Shown one piece after another: positions 50,066 to 62,134 of a DNA stretch of 64,000 nucleotides. The notes below the pieces were generated by a model. It was not told where the DNA came from. It was given only the letters and a program-made list of their open reading frames with translations, and did not search any database. Location of the stretch: assembly GCA_947623455.1 (NCBI GenBank), contig OX392542.1, positions 12,345,625 through 12,409,624 on the forward strand, read 5' to 3'. The stretch's first letter is position 1. Each line of letters opens with the position of its first letter. A program made the position numbers and the translations under genes. The DNA is from Mimachlamys varia. Lineage: Eukaryota; Mollusca; Bivalvia; Pectinida; Pectinidae.

Positions 50066-50965
50066 ATAGATTTCATCCCCTAAACCTGTCCGGGGTTATG
50101 ACACCTGTGCTTACCACCAGGTGAGAATTGCTTTTATTCGGCGGTCAGTATCAGCCCGTAACAACCTCTACATCACCTTGATTGACCGGTCACAGTGAAC
50201 ATCCATCATGAGTCATGTGTCCGTATATTAGTCAGCCTAACTTATTCTCTACATATTTCAATAGTTATCAAGGTTCTGCATATGTAAACGAATTCATATG
50301 AAATCTATATGAATGATTCATTGCATAATTTTAGTTTTATAATCTTATTAAATCGTAATAAATGTTTACTTGAGAATGGAAGTAAAACTGAACATAAATA
50401 CGTTTATGATCGGCTGGTAAAGCTGGTCGACAAAAAACACCTGATCACCAACGATTTACACAAACATTATAGCAAAAAAAACAGTTGTTCTTTGTTCAGA
50501 GTCTGACTAAGACCCGGTAATGTCGAAGCCTGGCACAAAGACGTTTAAACACACCGGAATCATGTCGAGCTAGATAACTTCCGTATTAGGCTTTCATTCG
50601 TTCCAGTAAACACTTTTAATTACGGATTTGTTTGTTTAAAAAGGGTTCGGTATATGTTAAGCAATGCAATTAGAAATTCGCTAAATGACAACCCATCAAC
50701 GTCTTCATGCAACATACAGAAATGAACTGTTAAATCCAATAGCATAATATTGAAACTTGTATTATATACACAGATGTGCATATATAATAATGGAGCATGG
50801 GGTCTGCTTTAAATTTCCAAATAGCAAACTCACATATTTCCAAGAAGTTTTATTTTTTGTATTAGAGTTCGTCACTCACTCATTAAAAAGATAATCTGAA
50901 AAAATTCATTTGATATTGTGGTTTGCTTTTTTCTTTCATTATTATGAATATTCTTTTCATAAATC

Positions 50966-51285
50966 TTTGGTCGCCGTCTTTGTCGCGTTGAGAAATATGC
51001 TGTATCTTTAATTGATATGAAGATGGACGAGTTTTAGTATGCTTATTAATGTGCTAACTTGTGATTGACAATGATGACTCGTATCTCCTTTCAAGGACTT
51101 GATATTTATTTGGCGGGTGTCGTTGATGAAGCAGAAGACGCTTACTCTTACGGAATACCTGGTCCTATTCTCTTGTACTTTTACAGGGACTTCCATGTAG
51201 ATATTTCCTTTTTCGCGTTTTGCCCCTAGTTTAAAAGATTTTGAGTTCGGATGATGGTTTTGTTGACGTTTCGGTTTTTTACGCT
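50966..51285 (+). repeat. DR-A dispersed repeat, long copy
   Basis: Runs from GGTCGCCGTCTTTGTCGCGT through ATGAAGATGGACGAGTTTTA, GGCGGGTGTCGTTGATGAAG and ACGGAATACCTGGTCCTATT to GTTTTGTTGACGTTTCGGT. Confidence 0.8.
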
Positions 51286-51594
51286 TTTTTTTACTGGAAT
51301 CTTCAGAACAATACTTCATAATAACTAACAAAAAGTGGGTAGAAGTGATATGTAGCCGTTTATGTTTTCCTATAGCAAGCACCAACTTCAATATTCACAG
51401 ACAATGACAAACGCGTTTTAATGCTAATTCTTCAATAGCTTTACAACTACTAAATGAACACTATCATAATAGTAATGTAAATCTGTTAATTTAGAAATGG
51501 CATGTTTTTCCTTCGTGTGAAATGAGTAAGATATATCATTGGTCTCTACAATATTAATTATCAGTCTGTTAGAACAAGTAGTGAGTTAGTGAAG

Positions 51595-51825
51595 CTTTGG
51601 TTATCATTTTAAAGACTTGATGTTTACTTGGACGTGACCACGATTTACATTGTAGGTGTCGTCGTTGAAGTAGAAGACGTTTACTCTTCCAGAATACCTG
51701 GTTTTGTACTTTTACGGGTGTCTCCATGTAAATATATCCTTTGATCATATTTTGCCTCTAGTTTAATCGATTTTGAGTTCGGATTATGAGTTTGTTGACA
51801 CTTTGGTATTCTCTGATTTGTTTTT
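51595..51825 (+). repeat. DR-A dispersed repeat, partial
   Basis: GACTTGATGTTTACTTGGAC, GTAGGTGTCGTCGTTGAAGT, TCCAGAATACCTGGTTTTGT and TTTGTTGACACTTTGGTATT match the family, about 310 bp after the previous copy in the same orientation. Confidence 0.75.
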
Positions 51826-52335
51826 TTTTCAATCGTGTCGAATGTTTTTATGATAAAAATGAATGATCGTTTGTACTAATCATGTCGAATATTTTTAAAG
51901 AATGAATTAGTGTTTGTATTTTTGTGAAAAGTATTAGAGTTTGGTGTCCGTATCTATCAAATGATGATGCATAGCCTAATTTAGACCACGAAAAAGTCTC
52001 GCAATAGCCTCGGTGACAATGAAGTGTATCTCCTGTGAGCTACGTAACTGGTAGATAAAAATAGATGGGCTTTGTTTTTAACGTTGGGGACTAGAAGTCT
52101 CTAGATACAGATTATCACATATTCCATTATATGACGACATATTTTCATTGTTTGTAAAGTTTGCAAGTCAAACTGATTGTATGATTAAGCTTAAAGTAAA
52201 AATTGAAACTTTGTTCATCAGGAGAAACAAGTCCATGAAGATTTTCTGCCTCTTTTTAATTAAAATGTTTATTTCGCTTAAAAACTAAAAAAGAAACAAC
52301 ACTTGAACAGGACTTTCAATTATATTGCTCAGTCT

Positions 52336-52440
52336 AAGCTTGTTGTACCGGATATTTACCCGCAAGGGGGCGTATAGTGTGGGAGGCAACCGGAAAAACT
52401 GGATGTACACCACAATTGTTCGACATGTGACGGCATGATT
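52336..52440 (-). mobile_element. SINE body fragment, diverged
   Basis: TTGTTGTACCGGATATTTAC and GTGTGGGAGGCAACCGGAAA resemble the SINE at 46285-46466. The head is lost. Confidence 0.45.
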
Positions 52441-53389
52441 TTGGCGCCTTAACCAGAAGTTAATTTCAATGTATGAATGTCAATTCGGCGAACTCAGTGC
52501 CATCTTTGCTGATACAAATACAATAAAGACTTTCCTATCTTGTTTTATACAATTCTGATATTGAAAGTTTTGAAATTGCCACGATACTAGAAACGGATTT
52601 CAACCTAATGTTTAACTCCAATATATTTAACTTGAGTAAAAAAAGATAAACACACATGGATTCTGAATCTATTAGTTAGATAAACTGTCATTTTAAAGCC
52701 CTTTTCCGTGTTAGATTTTAAACACTGCCCTTTAGCCTTGCGGTTCTGAAAACATAATGGATTCGTTTGGGATGGTTACTCATCAGGTCTATAAATGTTT
52801 TTCATGTCAGATGCATTAAGCTCATGGCTAAAGAGATCATTAAAATTGTAAATGACGTGTCACTTAAATAAATCATTCATGTGTTATCTTTTGAAGAGTC
52901 TACTTTCACTTTTAGATGTATGATCACACTGGAGGTACCGGGGGTAAACCCCAACAGGTACGGACAGAACAGATTTCACTTTGAGGCTGCCAGACTGGGG
53001 AGTACGAAACAAACACGAAGAGCCATATCTTAATTTTTGTGTCAGGTGTCTTGACAACCTGCAATTTCCATTATGATTTTGTTCTGTTCTGTGCATGTAA
53101 TATGTTTCTAACTTTTTTCGATTTTGTCTGTGAGATTTATTGCAAAATTTACTGTATGTGAAAATATTAGAATCGATAATTTGATAACAATGGCTGTCAT
53201 TTAATAATGATTGCAAACAAGTTTTAGTGTTTGAATTTGTAGTTCTTTGTAGAAAGCATTGATTAATGTATGTGAGTTTTCATTTATTCCTTATTCGTTT
53301 TTTTGTTAAATGTATATTACATGCGAAGATAATTTTCCTATCTGCAGTTTCAAGGTTAAGCCTACTGGTGACATGTTAGCTACAAACTA
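52441..53389. other. Intergenic DNA
   Basis: Nothing that I can support here. The reverse frame at 52884-53216 is unrecognised. Confidence 0.4.
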
Positions 53390-53735
53390 ACCCAGAGAAC
53401 ACCAAAGCGTCAACAAAACCATATAGCTCAAAATGAAAGTGGGCTCTTTTGAATAAGCTCATTAGCATACCTTCTTGTTGTAATTAAAAATGATGCCTCG
53501 GCTCGCCCTTTGAGGACGTGGCAATATTTTGGATGAAACCTAGATTAACAGGGCGGGTGTTGTAGATGACGCAAAAGATGCTTCTTCTTCTGGAAAACAT
53601 GGTCTTATTCTTTTACTATTTTAAAGTTATCCGTGTAAATCTTTTCTATGTTCATATTGTGTCTCTAGGTTAATCAAATGTTTTGAGTTCGGATTATGTT
53701 TTTGTTTGACGCTTTGGTTTCCTTCTGATTTTATT
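53390..53735 (+). repeat. DR-A dispersed repeat with inverted 5' scrap
   Basis: 53390-53432 reads as a DR-A end on the - strand (AACACCAAAGCGTCAACAAA). It is followed by a + strand copy from about 53440 to 53735 with GGCGGGTGTTGTAGATGACG and TTTGACGCTTTGGTTTCC. Confidence 0.65.
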
Positions 53736-54374
53736 TTTTCCGCAACACCTTACAGTCCGACATCACCATAATAAGGCTATACAGAGGCCCTTTAAAGATG
53801 CCTGTAGTATATATGACTCTATACTGTGTGTGTTGGTGTGTTGTTAGTTACTTGTGCATTGTATTGATCAAACTGTTATTATTATTTATTCTTTGATCCG
53901 ATTTTTTTCGCCTGTAATATATATTACTCGATGCTGCATATTAGTACAATGATATCATATTTATCATAATAGGATATACAACAAACGAGATAATTTTAGC
54001 ACGCATGAATAACTGCTTTATTTGCCGAAAAAACTTTTTAATGAAGTCTAAATGGATTAATTTAAACGTCATTGATAATAGTAACATGATTCTGCTATTT
54101 ACACCATATAAAAGATTTTTTATCAGCAAATAAAGGTTGAGTTCATCATCATAAGCTCCAAAACCAGGAGTTGTGATGATCAAAGTATTGAAGGACAAAC
54201 TCAAGTGCCCGAACCTAAAGTACATGACCGTATTACTAAGGAACAGACATTTTCAACTGGATCCCAGTTTTTTCTACGGGCAAACAAGGTTCAAATCCTC
54301 ATGAACAACACTTTCTTTCGTGGCGTCGACTTGACCTACAAGGTGATGGGGTCAATTATTAATTCATTTACTTT

Positions 54375-54550
54375 AGTTAAGAATTTAGTTAAGGTCGATT
54401 CGTTAATCATACTCATCTATTGTAGTTAAGACTTAAGTTTGGGTCAATTTCGTTAATTATAGTCATCTATTTAACCAAGACTTTAGTTAAGGTCGATTCG
54501 TTAATCATTATCATTTATTGTAGTTAAGACTTTAGTTAAGGTCGATTATT
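54375..54550. repeat. About 50-bp short tandem array
   Basis: TTAGTTAAGGTCGATTCGTT plus AATCATACTCATCTATTGTA and GTTAAGACT, repeated three to four times with indels. Confidence 0.75.
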
Positions 54551-54587
54551 TATTCATTTTTTTAGTTTGCACAGTAGTTTAGACAGT

Positions 54588-54705
54588 TTTGATTCCCATC
54601 GGTTGATCCCCAGCAGTTCAGAGATGCAGTTCAATTCAGTGTGTTGGTATACTTTATTTATTAATAAATCCAAAGAGTGCAACACTGTGTGATGCGTTGA
54701 TCTTT
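54588..54705 (+). mobile_element. Hammerhead-family short repeat, copy E (ribozyme lost)
   Basis: TTTTGATTCCCATCGGTTGATCC start, GATGCAGTTCAATTCA and GTATACTTTATTTATTAATA follow the order of copies A-D, but no CTGANGA/GAAA core remains. Weak similarity. Confidence 0.35.
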
Positions 54706-56664
54706 GGTACAAACAACATGAGTATCCTTCGATATTCTCGAAGAGTCCATATGTTGCCCTTTACAGGACTGTTATTTATCAGTTTCAAACATGCTCTAGA
54801 TAAAGTTATTAGTCTCCAAAAAAATCCCAATAATCACTTTGTAATAAAGAAATTTAATTCCCTGTTTGTTCAACGGTTACCTTCTCTGTTTTTATGATTC
54901 ATATTTAATATTAGAAATGTACACCATTGGAAACCGAGCTGAACAAAATAGTTTATTTAAAAAAAAACTACTCTGCTTTCAAGGACGTTTTCGGCAAATC
55001 TTATCTAACTGATAAAATGCCAAGGTTATGTTGCGGTTTGGCCCGTTTCCAACTGCTCTTTATATTCTGTCATCTACATTTACTGGAATATGAACTTCAA
55101 TGCGGATGCGGTCAGTTTATCTGTGAATCACATATAAGTATAAAACAGGTGTAGAGATATATCGTAGCAACAATATCCTGTTTCGCACGTGTTCGGCTAG
55201 AGGTCCAGGAACAATGATTTAATTGTTGTTCTGTTAGATAACCTGCCAGGGTTGAGTTCATGCGTATTGGCATTCATCAAAATGATCTTCACTGTTTAAT
55301 AGTGGAAGAGACCTGCCATAGAAACAATACAAGATTTATGAAAATACTAAAAACAACTATCATAGGAATCATTTCTTTTAAAAAGATTTATTTATCTTAT
55401 TTTTCTTTATATGTTTAAAGCTACAGGTACCACAGAATAGTACGTTATTCTTAATTTTCGAACAGATATTTCTTCTCGATTTCCGAAAAAATCCCGAATA
55501 TTTTTAAATGATTCATTTCTTCAGATTCTATCGCGGGCAGTTTACATTCTGACGTAACGCCATGTTCTATTTTATCGTTCAAATCATCATTTCTCTGGCA
55601 TTATCAGAAGACTGTTGTAAGATTTGATCTTCCAGATATCGATGAAAACTTGCTGATATATGGTGACAGATACTATCTTTTCAATTAAGGAAGGGACTTT
55701 GAAAACGAGCTGAAATTTTCCTGAGAATGGTTAATATATGAGCGGCAGTGTTACATACTTACCGGGGAAACTGATAGTGGCGAGTTGTCATTAGCCGCCG
55801 ATAAAGATCATTCTGAAGACGATAGTGAAAATATATTATTCAAACACATATCATGTTAGAACATCAAAGAGTGAACGAAAAGGTTAAAAAAAACAGGCTT
55901 GATTTTATATTTTCTCGCCTATTGATAGCCATCTTGGTATCTATAAAGAATTTCACAACATAACACAATACAGAAGGAATCCGTCAAACACTGGTGCGGA
56001 ACGCGGACTGAAAACAGGAGAACATGTTTACACGTTCTGGAGGGGGAACAATTGCAGTTTTATTGCCGATGTCAAACCCTTCTCACTGTTGTTAAATTGA
56101 TAAAGATCTGTACAATAATTAAATTCTCAAGATTTCTCATCACGCCTTTAAAAGAAGAATTACTTTTCTCGAGTTCTCCTTATATGTATCTGTATGTCTG
56201 TTTTAACGACTGTGAAATGGATGACCTACAAAAACACATATAGATCACATTTCTCGTATATATATTTTTAAATGTTATTTTCTAAATGTTAGTTTTAAAT
56301 ACCGGGGTACTTTTTTATGATATCTCCACTTCAATTTGATGTGTTTCGAAATGCTTTACTCAATACAAATGTGTGTAATATACACACCTTCTCGTTTTAT
56401 TTTCCGAGCTCCGGAATATTTTTAACCTAATGTTTTTGGAAAAATGTACGGAATGTGGTAAGTTTGCATGGAATTACAAATTTAACAATCTTATATTTTG
56501 CACATACAGAAACCATTGCTGCCATGAAGATCTTGATTAATGTTTGAAGTCCGTATATACACATCTTACATGGTCAATTTATAGACAATATTATGAATTT
56601 GGAGCGTAGTTTTGCTGTCTTTTTTTTAATATAATTATCTTGCGATAATGTTAATAATCAAAGC
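54706..56664. other. Intergenic DNA
   Basis: No supported feature. Frames at 54697-54897 and 54927-55154 have no recognisable family. Confidence 0.4.
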
Positions 56665-57085
56665 TAATAGAGCGTCAACAAAACCCTAATCCGAACTTAA
56701 AATCAATTAAATTAGAGGCAAAACATGAACAAAATATGATTTACACGGATACACTTGAAAAGTTACAAGAATATAGGACCAGGTATTCCGGAATAGTAAG
56801 CGTCTTCTGTTTCATCGACGACACCAGCCAAGTAAATCTAAGTAACATCCAAATAAGTTTAAAGTCTTCAAACTAAAACTGGGGTATAATTCTCAATCAT
56901 AACAAGAAAACGTCCACCCTCATATAGCATAAAAGGATACAGAATATATCTCGATGGTACCAAGATAGCAACCATAAAACACTTGCTCATAGTCATCATC
57001 AACCTCTGTTTCTCGATTCCTTCTGTCGTTAGTTTGTTCGTCAGCAGCTGACATCTATCACGAAAATCTCGATAATCAGATATAA
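56665..57085 (-). repeat. DR-A dispersed repeat, near full length
   Basis: GAGCGTCAACAAAACCCTAA, TTTCATCGACGACACCAGCC, AACGTCCACCCTCATATAGC and TATCACGAAAATCTCGATAA (+ strand) run in the same order as the full copy at 9417-9841. Confidence 0.78.
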
Positions 57086-57127
57086 CTACCCTGTATCTCT
57101 TGAAATAATCTTTGCAAATCTTGGTCC

Positions 57128-57955
57128 CTTGAAGTTTAAAAGCAGTGCTGCATATGCAATTGCATATCGTGCAAGGGCAACGACAGACTTGGGTACAAGG
57201 AAATGAGGACTACATATTGCATATTGTGTATAGGGCGACGACAGACTTGGGTACAAGGAAAAGAGGACTACAGATTGCATGTTGTGTATAGGGCGTCGAC
57301 AGACTTGGGTACAGAAAAAAGAGGACTACAGATTGTATATTGTGTATAGGACGTCGACAGACTTGGGTACAAGGAAATGAGGACTATAGATTGCATATTG
57401 TGTATAGGGCAACGACAAACTTGGGTACAAGGAAAAGAGGACAACAGATTGCAAATTGTGTATAGGGCGACGACAGATTGGGGTACAAGGAAATGAGGCC
57501 TACAGATTGTATATTGTGTATAGGGCGACGACAGATTGGGATACAAGGAAATGAGGCCTACAGATTGTATATCATGTATAGGGCGAGTACAAGGAAATGA
57601 GGACTACAGATTGTATATTATGTATAGGGCGACGACAGATTTGGGTACAAGGAAAAGAGGACTACAGATTGTATATTGTGTATAGGGCGACGACAGATTG
57701 GGGTACAAGGAAATGAGGCCTACAGATTGTATATTGTGTATAGGGCAACGACAGATTGGGGTGCAAGGAAATGAGGACCACATATTGTATATTGTGTATA
57801 GGGCAACGACAGATTGGGATACAAGGAAATGAGGGGTACAAGGAAAAGAGGACTGCAGATTGCATATTGTGTATAGGGCGACGACGAACTTGGGTACAAG
57901 GAAAAGAGGACTGCAGATTGCATATTGTGTATAGGGCGACGACAGACTTGTAAAT
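57128..57955. repeat. 58-bp minisatellite, about 14 units
   Basis: The unit is GCATATTGTGTATAGGGCGA, CGACAGACTTGGGTACAAGG, AAAAGAGGACTACAGATT. Spacing is 58 bp, with shortened units near 57585 and 57830. Open frames up to 131 codons on the - strand arise from the repeat. Confidence 0.92.
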
Positions 57956-58869
57956 ACATGAAAGAAATCGTTTGGGTGTTTTAAAGAGTTTGAAGTCACC
58001 GGAGTGTCATAATGATATAAAGACGAATGCTTTAGCTAGACACCATTCTAAGGACAGAGAAGGAAATATAAGTATATATGTGTGAATGGCCGTAAAGACA
58101 ACCAGACTTTCGACTCCGTGGGAGGAGGGGGCGTCCATCACTGTATAATATGATGTATAGAGACATGGGTCGGTCGTGCATGACCTACTTCTTAACTCAT
58201 TACAACAAGTCGTGGGAAAATATCACTGCTTTCAAATTACAAATAAAGGCTTGCGCTTCTCTGTGAACCGACTAAAAGGACGCATTTAACAGCGGTATTC
58301 ACTATTTAATTGATATGGTTATCCATACTTCTTGGTATTGATTTGATGAAATAAACATCACCAACATCCATTTATACAATTTTCAAAATATTAAAATGCA
58401 AAACTGAGATGAGTTAATGAATCATAATTTCTTTCTTTGGTGTGTAGTGTATTTGACAGACAGCGTATTACAAGTACCCTGTGAAGTGGTAAAATGTAAG
58501 AGAAACGTATTCCAAACGCAGTCATTTAAATTTGAAATTCCCATACGTTGAGTGAATTAGACACACACGTTTAGCGACAACTTTCTTTTATGTATTTAGT
58601 GCACTTCTGCAAAATACGTTCTCAAATATTGTTAGGGCCTTTTGTACAACAAATCACAGGAGACTAGGAGACTGGGGGTAGGCCTTATTAGGGCAGTACC
58701 AAGTTTAAGCTATTAATTCAAGGTTAATAAAGACTTGAACTTGAACTTGAAGATGACTTACAGTATTAAATTGTATGGTTACTCAGAATTAATCGTTAGT
58801 AACCGAAGAAAGCGTGCTTGTAACGTGCTGAAGTATCAAATCATGATTATGTAGAGGAACTGGAATGTG
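57956..58869. other. Intergenic DNA
   Basis: No gene seen. A perfect CSL-type match CGTGGGAAA occurs at 58211-58219, probably by chance. Confidence 0.4.
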
Positions 58870-58960
58870 CGATCACCGGCGAAGAGCTCACTGGTAGAAC
58901 GTTCGTCTCGAGTTCGGAATCCCGGTCTGGCCGTTGTATTTTCTTTTTGTCCTGTTTCAA
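58870..58960 (+). mobile_element. tRNA-derived SINE head, copy 1
   Basis: CGAAGAGCTCACTGGTAGAA resembles an A box and CGAGTTCGGAATCCCGGTCT a damaged B box, followed by GGCCGTTGTATTTTCTTTTT. It shares the GGCCGTT-A/T-rich tail with the copy at 59032. Confidence 0.55.
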
Positions 58961-59031
58961 AATTGGAGAGCTTGAAAAATTAGGATTACGCCTTGCAAAG
59001 AAATACCATATCTTGGCTTGTAATAGCCGTA

Positions 59032-59140
59032 TCTAAGGGGGCGTAAACGTTAATGAGTCGATTATTGGAACTTTTGTCCGGGGATTGAAAGGTCTTCGGT
59101 TCGAATCTCGGTCAGGCCGTTACATTTTCTCTTTCTCTTG
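59032..59140 (+). mobile_element. tRNA-derived SINE head, copy 2
   Basis: A clear B box (GGTTCGAATC) in TCTTCGGTTCGAATCTCGGT, then CAGGCCGTTACATTTTCTCT. The A-box part is diverged. Not a tRNA gene, since no acceptor stem forms. Confidence 0.55.
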
Positions 59141-59283
59141 TTACACTTCAATATTGAGTTAAAGTATACAATTGATACGTTTTCTATGTGATGTTTTGAT
59201 GTTTAGTATGGTAGGTTCTATGACAAATGACCAGTAAAACGTATGTACACAGAGGTGTTAAAAGTGTATGTGTTGTCTATGTT

Positions 59284-59322
59284 GACTACAGATTGCATAT
59301 TATGTATAGGGCGACGACAAAT
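59284..59322. repeat. Orphan partial unit of the 58-bp minisatellite
   Basis: GACTACAGATTGCATATTAT plus GTATAGGGCGACGACA matches the unit of the 57128-57955 array but stands alone about 1.3 kb away, between two copies of a TGACAAA-GACCAGT-AACGTATGTACACA segment (59221-59260 and 59330-59370). Confidence 0.75.
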
Positions 59323-59449
59323 GTTCTATGACAAACGACCAGTTAAACGTATGTACACAAAGGTGTTAAAAGTGCACGTTTTGTCTATGCAAATTGATGC
59401 CGATGTAGGGTATACGCTGTGAAGCGTACAGTATTACAACTGTACCGAA

Positions 59450-59856
59450 ATGATTCAATTCAGCTATACTTTGATTCGTTTAATACTTCGTCATGGTTGC
59501 GCAAGAGTCTGTGAGTCCCCTTATCTCGATTCAGAAACCAGTTTGTTCATGAAACATTTGGAACAATTAGCATTTGGCTACTGCCCTTATAGACTGAAAG
59601 CCATATGGAAACGATGTGTTGACGACATAATTGAGATCCTCAAAAAGGAGTCACAGAAGAATTTGACCATTCAAATAAACACCATAGTTACCACTAACGG
59701 CATAAAAAAGAAGAAACCAACAGCAAAATGCCCTTCATAGAGACTCTTCTAGTGACAGAAAAAGTACGGAACCGTAAAGGTATTGGTGAAAAGACCTATA
59801 CGGAACAACAACTGAACCTCCAATCTCATCATCTTTTACATCAGCGTTACATTTAG
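59450..59856 (+). pseudogene. Penelope-like element reverse transcriptase fragment, frameshifted
   Basis: The first frame (59450-59740) has LFMKHLEQLAF, then IWKRCVDDIIEILKKES, matching the shape of the Penelope-like RT region with the catalytic YVDD replaced by CVDD. The homology continues in a second frame (from about 59725 to a stop at 59854) with KMPFIETLLVTEK and KTYTEQQLNLQSHH, which resemble the family's PFLDxLV and THTDxYLNxxSHHP motifs. A frameshift near 59725-59740 joins them. N-terminal RT motifs and any GIY-YIG endonuclease are missing. A dead fragment of a retroelement; family assignment is from motif memory. Confidence 0.7.
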
Positions 59857-59861
59857 GCGTT

Positions 59862-60968
59862 ATTGAGACACAGGGGTTAGTCCATATCTATTACTATGAC
59901 ACAATGGCAAGTCTGCGTCAATTGCTGAGACACAGGGGCAAGTCCACGTCCATTACTGAGACACAGGGGCAAGTCCACGTCCATTGCTAAGACACAGGGG
60001 CAAGTCCACGTCTATTGCTGGGACACGGAGCAAGTCCACGTCTATTGCTCAGACACGGAGCAAGTCCACGTCTATTGCTAAGACACGGAGCAAGTCCACG
60101 TCTATTTCTGAGACACAGGGTAAGTCCACGTCCATTGCTAAGACACAGGGGCAAGTCCACGTCTATTGCTGAGACACAGAAGCAAGTCCAAGTCTATTGC
60201 TGAGACACAGGGGCAAGTCCAAGTCTATTGCTGAGACACGGAGCAAGTCCGGGTCTATTGCTGAGACACAGGGGCAAGTCCAGGTCTATTGCTGAGACAC
60301 AGGGCAGTCAACGTCTGTTGCTGAGACACAGGGGCAAGTCCACGTCTATTGCTGAGACACAGGGGCAAGTCCACGTCTATTGCTGAGACACAGGGGCAAG
60401 TCCAAGTCTATTGCTGAGACACAGGGGCAAGTCCAAGTCTATTGCTGAGACACGGAGCAAGTCCGGGTCTATTGCTGAGACACAGGGGCAAGTCCAGGTC
60501 TATTGCTGAGACACAGGGCAGTCAACGTCTGTTGCTGAGACACAGGGGCAAGTCCACGTCTATTGCTGAGACACAGGGGCAAGTCCACGTCTATTGCTGA
60601 GACACAGGGGCAAGTCCACGTCTATTGCTGGGACACAGGGGCAAGTCCAAGTCTATTGCTGGGACACAGGGGCAAGTCCAAGTCTATTGCTGGGACACAG
60701 GGGCAAGTCTACGTCTGTTGCTGAGACACAGGGGCAAGTCTAGGTCTATTGCTGAGACACAGGGCAATCCACGTCTGTTGCTGAGACACAGGGCAGTCAA
60801 CGTCTGTTGCTGAGACAAAGGGCAGTCAACGTCTGTTGCTGAGACACAGGGCAGTCAACGTCTGTTGCTGAGACACAGGGCAATCCACGTCTGTTGCTGA
60901 GACACAGGGCAGTCAACGTCTGTTGCTGAGACACATGGCAATCCACGTCTGTTGTTGAGACATAGGGG
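59862..60968. repeat. About 31-bp minisatellite, about 36 units
   Basis: The unit is GCTGAGACACAGGGGCAAGT plus CCACGTCTATT, with 28-30-bp variants (ACGGAGCAAG, AGGGCAGTCAACG). A block with CAAGTCCGGG repeats 214 bp apart (60244 and 60458), showing a multi-unit duplication. It begins a few bases after the Penelope RT remnant. Confidence 0.93.
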
Positions 60969-61199
60969 TAATTTCATGTTTATTGTGAATTCACCAATAA
61001 AGATGTTTCAACTATTTTAACATGCTAAGCACTACACGATTTAAGGTTAAAATGTTTATGTCTTAATTACCTTAACAATTGATATCATCAGAAAACACAA
61101 AAGATGAGTCAGCTAGTATAACAATCCTCTTAATTAAAGTTAGTATATGTAAACTGTTGAGCTAACAATTTCTAAAATAGTTCGGAATAGAAATAGTGT

Positions 61200-61420
61200 A
61201 ACGGTACATCTGAGTGGTTACCTAGATTGACAGTTATCCGTCACAGGAACACTGGCACGCGCCGTTAGGCCTGTAGTCCCGCCCACTGCTCGAGTGACGG
61301 TAGCACCTGTCGTGATGTACGAGCGAGTCGCGTCACAGGCAGACACCAGGTAGAGACTACTTACCTGGGGGTACGGAGAGAGCGTGGGAATACAAAAACG
61401 CCAGCCGTTTATGAGTTACC
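61200..61420. promoter_or_regulatory. CpG-richer patch, weak regulatory candidate
   Basis: Several CpGs (GCACGCGCCGTTAGG, GAGCGAGTCGCGTCACAGG) and a near-CSL site CGTGGGAAT (61383-61391) with one mismatch in the last position. No exon seen nearby. Confidence 0.2.
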
Positions 61421-62134
61421 TGATATATGACAGTGTAAAAGGGGCCAATAACTAAAGCGACTTTGCAAACATAGGTTTTGGGTAGGACGCGGTATCTAAC
61501 ATATAAGACGTATTTCATGTTTGTTTTACGGCAGCCAGCGCTGTACTTTATGATGGGAGTTGAATCAGGTTGAAATAAACAAATAACCTAAATTCTTCTG
61601 TTATGTAACCCGGTTAAAATGTACATCATCACACACTTAGTGCGCCCAGGTGATATATAGGATTGTAAAATGAGCTTTGATCCATTAGATTTATTAAAAC
61701 GAGTTTGGACGTGCTAATTTTAGTGTGGATCTAATATGAACTGGATAGTGGATACAATTATAAGAATTAAAAAATTGCTGAATAATCACAAAAGCTTGGG
61801 GTTTTTTTTCTGACCAGTTAGTTTTGGACCTAAACTAATGTGTTTAGAGTACGTTTTACATTTCTTGTGGGTTTAGATTAATATTCGATTAAAATTGCTC
61901 CCGCAATGGTCTTAAAGGTTCATGGAAGGGGGGGGGGGATTTTTATCAAATATTGAACTAAACCCCCCAAAAGCGTAAAAAAAAAAACAAAAAAAAAAAC
62001 AACAATACTCTGTACACCTTAGTTTAGGTCTAAAACTAGCTGTAACAAAGTCTCAGGTCCCTGTGTTTGTGGTCAATAAAATGTGCTCTCGTGTTATATA
62101 TAATCTTTACATAGTTTACATTAACTATATTAAT

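Noticed and set aside
57604..57999. 131-codon - strand ORF and neighbours
   Set aside because: Translation of the 58-bp minisatellite; repetitive and not conserved between units.
58211..58219. CSL site CGTGGGAAA
   Set aside because: A perfect match but isolated, 40 kb from HES, and at the rate expected by chance.
59032..59110. tRNA gene
   Set aside because: Good B box but no acceptor stem or anticodon arm; it shares its tail with the SINE head at 58870.
59984..60203. Arg-Ser-rich and His-Gly-Ala-Ser-rich ORFs
   Set aside because: Translations of the 31-bp minisatellite.
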